A DNA stretch of 64,000 nt from GCA-002722245 sp038154685 (GTDB taxonomy: Bacteria; Bacteroidota; Bacteroidia; Flavobacteriales_C; GCA-002722245): NCBI GenBank assembly GCA_038154685.1, contig JAYPYW010000008.1, positions 9,792-73,791 of the forward strand, read 5' to 3'. A program made the position numbers and the translations under genes. The notes below the pieces were generated by a model. That model was not told the DNA's origin and ran no database searches. It saw only the letters and a program-made list of their open reading frames with translations. Shown one piece after another: positions 58,715 through 64,000 of this stretch. How positions within the stretch are numbered: position 1 is the first letter of the stretch; each line of letters opens with the position of its first letter.

Positions 58715-59773
58715 ATGGCACAGGAAAACGAATACGATGTTATCCTTTGTGACATTAAAATGCCAAAAATGGACGGGATTGAGGTGCTTGAAAAAATCAA
58801 AGATCTAGAATACGATCCTGCCATAGTTATGATCTCTGGTCACGGAACAATTGATACCGCTGTTGATGCATTAAAAAAAGGTGCTTTCGATTACATCCCA
58901 AAACCACCAGACTTAAATAGATTATTAGTTACCGTTAGAAACGCAATGGACAAGAAAGAACTTGTTCAGGAAACAAAGGTGCTGAAGAAGAAATTAAACA
59001 AAGTAAAATCAGCAAACATCATTGGTGAATCCAAAGCTATTAAAGATGTAATTGCTGTAATTGACAAAGTAGCCGCAACTGACGCAAGAGTATTAATTAC
59101 TGGGGGAAATGGATCCGGTAAAGAATTAGTTGCTCGCCAAATTCATGAAAAAAGCTCAAGAGCAAAGTCTCCTTTAATTGAAGTAAACTGTGCCGCGATT
59201 CCTTCTGAATTAATTGAATCAGAATTGTTCGGCCACGAAAAAGGTGCGTTTACCTCAGCTCATAAACAAAGAAAAGGAAACTTTGAAACTGCGAATGGCG
59301 GGACATTATTCTTAGATGAGATTGGGGACATGAGTCTTTCTGCTCAAGCTAAAGTTTTAAGAGCCCTTCAAGAGAATAGAATCACAAGAGTTGGTGGCGA
59401 AAAGGAAATTAAAGTTGATGTAAGGGTTGTAGCAGCAACCAACAAGGACTTGAAAGCTGAAATTGAAAAAGGAAATTTCCGTGAAGATTTATATCACCGT
59501 CTTTCAGTTATTGTAGTAAATAATCCTGCCTTAAATGATAGAAAAGATGACATTCCCTTATTAGCCGATTTTTTCTCAAAACAAATTTGTGAAGATCATG
59601 GTGTAGCTCCCAAAACAGTTTCGGAAGCCGGAATTAAGGAGCTTCAGAAAATAAACTGGACAGGGAATATCAGAGAGTTCAGAAACGTAATGGAAAGGTT
59701 GATTATACTTTGTGGCAATGAAATTACAGATAAAGATGTAATTGCTTTTGCACAGCCGTTGAGTCAATCGTAG
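58715..59773 (+). CDS. Sigma-54-type response regulator without DNA-binding domain
   Basis: 352 residues from the first intact ATG. Residues 1-85 are the rest of a receiver domain, with the phosphoacceptor Asp13 in CDIKMPKMDG and Lys63 in YIPKP. The AAA+ sigma-54 activator domain follows (about 100-340): Walker A GGNGSGKE (130-137), Walker B GGTLFLDEIGDM. The sigma-54 contact loop is GAFTSA (177-182) instead of GAFTGA. The protein ends after VIAFAQPLSQS with no Fis-type helix-turn-helix. With an incomplete receiver it is probably non-responsive or non-functional, unless the upstream stop is an error. Confidence 0.85.
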   Translation: MAQENEYDVILCDIKMPKMDGIEVLEKIKDLEYDPAIVMISGHGTIDTAVDALKKGAFDYIPKPPDLNRLLVTVRNAMDKKELVQETKVLKKKLNKVKSANIIGESKAIKDVIAVIDKVAATDARVLITGGNGSGKELVARQIHEKSSRAKSPLIEVNCAAIPSELIESELFGHEKGAFTSAHKQRKGNFETANGGTLFLDEIGDMSLSAQAKVLRALQENRITRVGGEKEIKVDVRVVAATNKDLKAEIEKGNFREDLYHRLSVIVVNNPALNDRKDDIPLLADFFSKQICEDHGVAPKTVSEAGIKELQKINWTGNIREFRNVMERLIILCGNEITDKDVIAFAQPLSQS

Positions 59774-59806
59774 ATTGAAAGACGGAATACGAAATTTAAA
59801 CAAGGT

Positions 59807-59879
59807 CGTCATTCCTGCGTAGGCAGGGATCTATTGATAAAATAGAAGTAAATAGGTTCCTGCCTACGCAGGAATGACG
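59807..59879. repeat. REP-like inverted repeat, perfect 21-base arms
   Basis: Arms 59807-59827 and 59859-59879 are perfect reverse complements with a 31-base spacer that can pair further (CTATT/AATAG). The outer ends are CGTCATTCC / GGAATGACG. Related to the repeat at 15111-15198, where the matching ends face inward. Confidence 0.75.
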
Positions 59880-59904
59880 TCAAATGAGTTATAATGACCC
59901 AATA

Positions 59905-59932
59905 AAAAAGCCAGCGTTGCTGGCTTTTTATT
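59905..59932. terminator. Bidirectional terminator
   Basis: AAAAAGCCAGC (59905-59915) and GCTGGCTTTTT (59919-59929) with a three-base loop and A/T flanks on both sides. It separates the converging response regulator and the 59972 gene. Confidence 0.85.
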
Positions 59933-59971
59933 TTATCTTTTGTTTATCGTATTTAGTATTTCAAATTCAAC

Positions 59972-60994
59972 CTAATACTTAATCAACTTCCAATTAAAGG
60001 AAACACCAACCTTAGCAGAAAAAAATGATCTAGCAATCATCGATCCCATTCCAGGTCTTGCTCCCACCTCTAATCCATATGTAAATCCAACCTTACCAGT
60101 TGTATTATACTCGAATCCTGCTCGATAACCTAAATAAGGTAAAACGTCATTTTCAAATTTTGGAACAGTGTATTTTTGAAGTTCATAAACCTCCTCCTCT
60201 AAAATTCCAGACTCATCCCAAGTATATCGAATATCATCAAGTTTTATTTGCTGGGCCACCAAAAAATCAGCATATATTCTCCAATGATTTCTTTTTGGCT
60301 TCATACCAATACTATCTGTTTTTATATTGATGGTTACATGATTTAATTGCTCATATGAAAAACCGAGTGAAAATAAATTATACGATAAACTTGTGTAATT
60401 ATCTCCACCAACATTATTTAAAGGTATTAACGGATCCCCGAGCGGATCAGGGTTAGCGCCATCAAACTCTCCATCTCTCTCTTTCGCTTGTCCTTGAAAC
60501 TGGCCAGCACTTGCTCTTAAACCAAGTTGCCTTAGTTTCTCTACGCCGTCCACCTCAAAGAAATACCTTTGCTTTGAACCATTTCTTTTTTCCGATGGCA
60601 AACTTACTTTTACCCTTCCTTCAAACGGTCTTGAAAACAAATAAATTGTTGCTCCTACTTTATAATATTGAAAGGGAACATATCCATTAGCTGCAACCCC
60701 ATTATAAGTTGTAACTGAAGTATTTTCCTTTTCTATTGCGGGCTCAACATTATAATAACTACCAAAATATTCACCGTGTAAAGCCATAATTGTACTTATC
60801 CTAAAAAACAGGCTTGACGAATATCCTCCAACGGTATTATCATAGCTGTAATCAGTAAATGCTGGATTAAGCTTCAAAGATAAATCGTAGGCACTTTTCT
60901 CAACCTTGTTATCCTTTATATTGAAATCGTAATCTGATTTTTGAGCAAATAAACTTACTGTACAAAGGCATAAAGCCCAAATTAATGGTCGCAT
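59972..60994 (-). CDS. Hypothetical outer-membrane barrel-like protein
   Basis: 340 residues from ATG at 60994. A signal peptide (MRPLIWALCLCTVSLFAQ, cleavage near 18) is followed by many short amphipathic strands rich in Tyr, Phe and Gly, for example the segments around YSSSLFFRISTIMALHGEYFGSYY. It ends in a strand with VGVSFNWKLIKY. This fits an outer-membrane beta barrel of unknown role. The frame extends to TTG at 61018, but the promoter-like element at 61016-61049 makes the downstream ATG the likelier start. Confidence 0.7.
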   Translation of the reverse strand: MRPLIWALCLCTVSLFAQKSDYDFNIKDNKVEKSAYDLSLKLNPAFTDYSYDNTVGGYSSSLFFRISTIMALHGEYFGSYYNVEPAIEKENTSVTTYNGVAANGYVPFQYYKVGATIYLFSRPFEGRVKVSLPSEKRNGSKQRYFFEVDGVEKLRQLGLRASAGQFQGQAKERDGEFDGANPDPLGDPLIPLNNVGGDNYTSLSYNLFSLGFSYEQLNHVTINIKTDSIGMKPKRNHWRIYADFLVAQQIKLDDIRYTWDESGILEEEVYELQKYTVPKFENDVLPYLGYRAGFEYNTTGKVGFTYGLEVGARPGMGSMIARSFFSAKVGVSFNWKLIKY

Positions 60995-61015
60995 ATTAAT
61001 CGGTTTAGGTCGTAT

Positions 61016-61049
61016 CAAATGTAATTAAATTCGTAATTCATTATGACAA
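61016..61049 (-). promoter_or_regulatory. Promoter of the 59972-60994 gene
   Basis: On the minus strand TTG (61049-61047), 23 bases, then TACATTTG (61023-61016), within the known spacing for Bacteroidota promoters. It leaves a short leader of about 17 bases to ATG at 60994. Confidence 0.55.
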
Positions 61050-61122
61050 AACTTACCAACATCGATGATCTTAATTATTTTTTCGATTAACTGATTATCT
61101 TTATCCCACGGACCGATACGAA

Positions 61123-61482
61123 GTGAATTTTAACGAAAAACCTAACTACTTGCATGTTAATTGCTCGGGGGAGGTTGAAGGGATAGAGGATATGATGAAA
61201 TATTCAGGAATTCCCCTTCAAAAAGCTTTTAATAATGGCTATAAGAAAGTTTTTATTGATGAAAGTACTATGAAATTCAAGCTAACAGACTTTGATCAGC
61301 ACGCTTTAATGAATTTCTTTTTGAATGATTTCCCAAAAAGTATTGATGTTAAATTCACTGTCTTCTTTAATAAAGAAAACAAAGAATTAGTAACATTTTT
61401 TGAGAACTTATCTAAAAAAGTTGGATTTGATTGTACATTTTACCCGACTCAAAAAGAAGCATTAGAAAAATTAGGTATTTGA
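61123..61482 (+). CDS. Small hypothetical protein
   Basis: 119 residues starting with GTG (MNFNEKPNYLHVNCSGEVEG). The alternation of strands and helices, with a central KKVFIDESTMKF segment, resembles STAS or SpoIIAA-like folds in small Bacteroidota proteins, but no phosphorylation Ser can be assigned. No signal peptide. It stands alone between two minus-strand genes, ending two bases before the end of the T9SS gene. Confidence 0.65.
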   Translation: MNFNEKPNYLHVNCSGEVEGIEDMMKYSGIPLQKAFNNGYKKVFIDESTMKFKLTDFDQHALMNFFLNDFPKSIDVKFTVFFNKENKELVTFFENLSKKVGFDCTFYPTQKEALEKLGI

Positions 61483-61484
61483 AT

Positions 61485-63749
61485 TTACTTCACCACAAAT
61501 GATGCAGTAGAATATCCTCCTGTCTTTAACGAAACCTTCACAAAATAAATCCCACTAGTTAATCTCACAGTTGGAATTAAAACTTCATCTCCCGTATTCA
61601 AAGGATTATTTTGAATAATTTTCCCATAAACATCATAAACAGATAAGGATTTAACCGGAACTTCAGATTTAAAGACTACCGTCCCTCCTTTTAAAACAGG
61701 ATTAGGATAAACACTAGTTAAACCTTTTAGCTCTTCCTCACCAACAGTTAAACAAACATCAACTTCCGAATTATTTGGAGAATCACATCCTCCTGCAACC
61801 ATTCTAGTTATTTTATAATTTCCATGTGGACGAGAATCATCAAATTCATAAGGTGAGGTAGAAAAAACAATCTCTCCTTGATGGTCTCCATCATGCTCAT
61901 ATTCAATAGTCCATGGCCCTACTCCTGTCCCTATCAAACTTAAAGTACCAACAACACAATTGTCAACAGGATCTAAATTAGTAATATCCCAATAAACATC
62001 ATCTGTTCCCGAATTATGGACGGTGGTATGCGCAAAATGACAATTAATGAAAGGGGCCCCATTAGCATCACTAAAATGATGAACAGTATAATCTCCTGGA
62101 TCATTTACATTCAATACAACCGGTGAACCCTCAACATTAGTTTGCTCATAAATTTCTCCATTTGGCCCTGAAATAGAATAGTCGAAAGGAGGTGTTCCCA
62201 TTAAGTTAACAGTTATCTCTCCCTCCTCTCCAGGGCAAAGAGTTGAACAACTTGAAATACTAATTGAAGAAGAAGTATTACAACTTAAAATATCACTATT
62301 ATAAATTACCGACATTCCCTTGTTACCATCATAAGCCGGAAGTAATAAAACTAATTTATCGATAACCGGACCTAATTGAGAAAAGGGAACTGGAGCCCCT
62401 CCGTTTAAACTATTAAATACAGTTTGAACTTCGGTTGATATACTAGACCAATTTACACTAAGAAACATATCATCAATCTCGTTAAAATATGCTTGCATAT
62501 CAGACCAATTAATTTCATCATTATACCAACCCCTCCAAGAAAAATCCTCTGGAGCATAATACATAGAATTAGTTGCCCATGAAGCAGTCCTATTATTATC
62601 CAATTGCTTAGCATTGTTTCTTTGACGTGCCCCATAATTTAAAGCTCCAGACTCGATGTCACTAGCATCATAAGCATCTTGAATAATATTTTCACTATCA
62701 AGATATGTTGCCCTTTTTGAATCGAACACAGTCCCAAAATAATCTTCATCCATTCCTCGGTAAAAAGCGATCCCTAATAAAGACTCTATTAAATAAGGAT
62801 CATTAGTGTTTTGGAGCATCCCAATAGGATCCCAGCATCTTACCTTTTCCCAGTATAAAAGCGCGGTCATATCATAATAAGCTCTCATTATACAACTCCT
62901 TGCATAATTTCCAGAGATAATAGAAGAATGTGACAAACCTTCAACCATTTCAGGAAAGAACTGTTCTAATTGTAACCAACCTGTTGGAGTAAACTGAAAA
63001 CAACCGTCCGCTACTGATAAAGCTTGAAATGACAATGGAGTATTCACCGAAGCAGGATCTGGAATAATATCCGCTTCGCAACCACAGTGGGATTCATTTA
63101 AAGCACAAGCATTAAAGTGATTCGGAGTGATGATATCCATTCCAACTAAATTAGTTAACAAGGAATGAGCGTGGGCATTAGCTATAGCCCAACCCTTTTT
63201 GTTTTCCGGGATATACATATCAGTTTTAACTCCCCACTCTTTTAAAGTTGCTTCACCAATTTGTAATTGTGAAGGGGACTGGATAAAACAAGATTCATCA
63301 AAATAAAACTCAGGGGTTGCTGAACCACCATTTTCTGCCCCTGGAATGTATGAACTTGAAGAATGTACAAGGTTGATTAATTGTCCATCTGAACCAACTC
63401 CCTTAGGGGGAACAAACATTGGAGCTTCATATTCACCTCCAATATTTAAAACCTCACAAGCTCCAGGCGCAATAATTGTCCATTCCTTAGTGGACAATGT
63501 AACTGAATCACAATTTTCATCACCACTTCTACTCAAATCCAAACCATAGGTCATAGTTTGAACTGAAGGCCACAAAACTTTAAAAGAATATTCACCTGGC
63601 AAAGAAGTAGAGCTTTGATTACAAATCGTTATTGTACCATCGTAAGTTTTTGTATCTGGAAATAAGTCGAGTGAATATTCCATTGAAATTTGAGCATTTA
63701 AATGGGAAAATCCAACAAACGACAAAAGATAGAAAATGACTTTTTTCAT
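61485..63749 (-). CDS. Secreted protein with T9SS type A sorting domain
   Basis: 754 residues. Signal peptide ending at FSHLNAQ. Residues about 20-120 form a beta domain with ITICNQSS and IIAPGACEVLNIGGEY, which resembles cellulose-binding CBM2-like modules; this is tentative. Residues about 150-480 are an unrecognised, partly helical domain with several Cys. Residues about 490-660 look like two Ig or SprB-like repeats. The last 75 residues are the C-terminal sorting domain (SVYPNPVLKGGTVVF, LSVYDVYGKII, LTSGIYFVKV). It is secreted by the type IX system and anchored or released at the surface. Substrate unknown. Confidence 0.85.
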   Translation of the reverse strand: MKKVIFYLLSFVGFSHLNAQISMEYSLDLFPDTKTYDGTITICNQSSTSLPGEYSFKVLWPSVQTMTYGLDLSRSGDENCDSVTLSTKEWTIIAPGACEVLNIGGEYEAPMFVPPKGVGSDGQLINLVHSSSSYIPGAENGGSATPEFYFDESCFIQSPSQLQIGEATLKEWGVKTDMYIPENKKGWAIANAHAHSLLTNLVGMDIITPNHFNACALNESHCGCEADIIPDPASVNTPLSFQALSVADGCFQFTPTGWLQLEQFFPEMVEGLSHSSIISGNYARSCIMRAYYDMTALLYWEKVRCWDPIGMLQNTNDPYLIESLLGIAFYRGMDEDYFGTVFDSKRATYLDSENIIQDAYDASDIESGALNYGARQRNNAKQLDNNRTASWATNSMYYAPEDFSWRGWYNDEINWSDMQAYFNEIDDMFLSVNWSSISTEVQTVFNSLNGGAPVPFSQLGPVIDKLVLLLPAYDGNKGMSVIYNSDILSCNTSSSISISSCSTLCPGEEGEITVNLMGTPPFDYSISGPNGEIYEQTNVEGSPVVLNVNDPGDYTVHHFSDANGAPFINCHFAHTTVHNSGTDDVYWDITNLDPVDNCVVGTLSLIGTGVGPWTIEYEHDGDHQGEIVFSTSPYEFDDSRPHGNYKITRMVAGGCDSPNNSEVDVCLTVGEEELKGLTSVYPNPVLKGGTVVFKSEVPVKSLSVYDVYGKIIQNNPLNTGDEVLIPTVRLTSGIYFVKVSLKTGGYSTASFVVK

Positions 63750-63810
63750 CGGGGTAAGGGCTAATTAAGGTTTAATCTAAATTATGAATAAAGTTTAACC
63801 TAGTCCAGCC

Positions 63811-63826
63811 CTCACCAATTGGTGAG
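63811..63826. promoter_or_regulatory. 16-base perfect palindrome upstream of the T9SS gene
   Basis: CTCACCAATTGGTGAG has no spacer, 62-77 bases before the gene start. Short dyads of this kind are typical regulator sites. No TAnnTTTG element is obvious beside it. Confidence 0.35.
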
Positions 63827-63902
63827 CTTAAAATGAATTCAATTAATCTTAAAATGAGTAGTTGCGGGTTTTACGACGGAGTCGTCAATCAGAATTCGGA
63901 GC

Positions 63903-63930
63903 AAAAAAAAGCAACTGTTTTCACAGTTGC
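63903..63930 (-). terminator. Terminator of a gene beyond the right edge
   Basis: GCAACTG (63911-63917) pairs with CAGTTGC (63924-63930) and on the minus strand is followed by eight T residues. It fits the partial gene ending at 63962. Confidence 0.85.
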
Positions 63931-63961
63931 TTTGTACAAGAAAGCCCACAAAAATCGAAAT

Positions 63962-64000
63962 TTAATATTCAGGAAGTTGACAATAATCTTCATCAAGCAA
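63962..64000 (-). CDS. C-terminal end of an unknown gene
   Basis: Read from the right edge on the minus strand, the frame gives LLDEDYCQLPEY and then TAA at 63964-63962. A strong terminator 30 bases later supports a real gene end here. Too little is present to name it. Confidence 0.4.
   Translation of the reverse strand: MLDEDYCQLPEY

Overview
The window comes from a low-GC member of the Bacteroidota, most likely a Flavobacteriales-type, probably aquatic, bacterium. The support is a C-terminal type IX secretion sorting domain (61485-63749), a TonB-dependent receptor, DUF4290 next to murA, the rplQ-carA-eno order, few Shine-Dalgarno sequences, and the Bacteroidota promoter element TAnnTTTG (clearest upstream of rpsL, with TTG 19 bases before it). 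It is chromosomal core sequence with a few accessory genes. A run of 10 Ns at 18442-18451 is an assembly gap that cuts two genes.

Layout. 1-4500: a lone lipoprotein gene, then a three-gene unit of ECF-like sigma factor, one-span membrane protein and secreted protein. 4674-12136: a tightly packed plus-strand operon lpxK / purine nucleoside phosphorylase / TlpA-like lipoprotein / M1 peptidase with a barrel-like tail / lpxH / rlmB. 12235-15054: an FAD monooxygenase and a secreted tandem-domain protein with an Asp-Ser-Gly linker. 15236-17759 (minus): TPR lipoprotein, recA, bcp. 17884-22243: 5-formyl-THF cyclo-ligase, a GH9 family glycosidase (both cut by the gap) and a frameshifted TonB-dependent receptor. 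22341-27450: small proteins, hemE, a structured leader and a UMF1-type transporter, lhgO.

27513-47917 (minus) is a long, nearly unbroken translation block: str (rpsL, rpsG, fusA), S10, spc and alpha operons fused together, ending with rpoA and rplQ, followed by carA and eno. rpmJ (38 aa) and rpmD (58 aa) are included. 48162-58586 (plus) holds uvrD, DUF4290, murA, a thioredoxin-like gene, grpE-dnaJ, DUF202, an ABC exporter pair and ppx. 58598-59773 is a sigma-54-type response regulator whose receiver start is broken. The right end has a barrel-like protein, a small unknown protein, a T9SS cargo protein and the last codons of another minus-strand gene.

No stretch longer than 300 bases lacks a gene. 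The longest gaps are 24671-24932 (structured RNA leader), 63750-64000 (palindrome and terminator), 47918-48161 (str promoter), 13357-13569 and 1-210. No tRNA, rRNA, CRISPR array, transposase, integrase or phage gene is visible. I found no clear new defence or mobile system. The observations most worth checking are the poly-T frameshift in the TonB receptor, the damaged response regulator, the recurrent TAnnTTTG-N4-ATG (leaderless) arrangement, the switch-like RNA before the UMF1 transporter, and two families of intergenic repeats.
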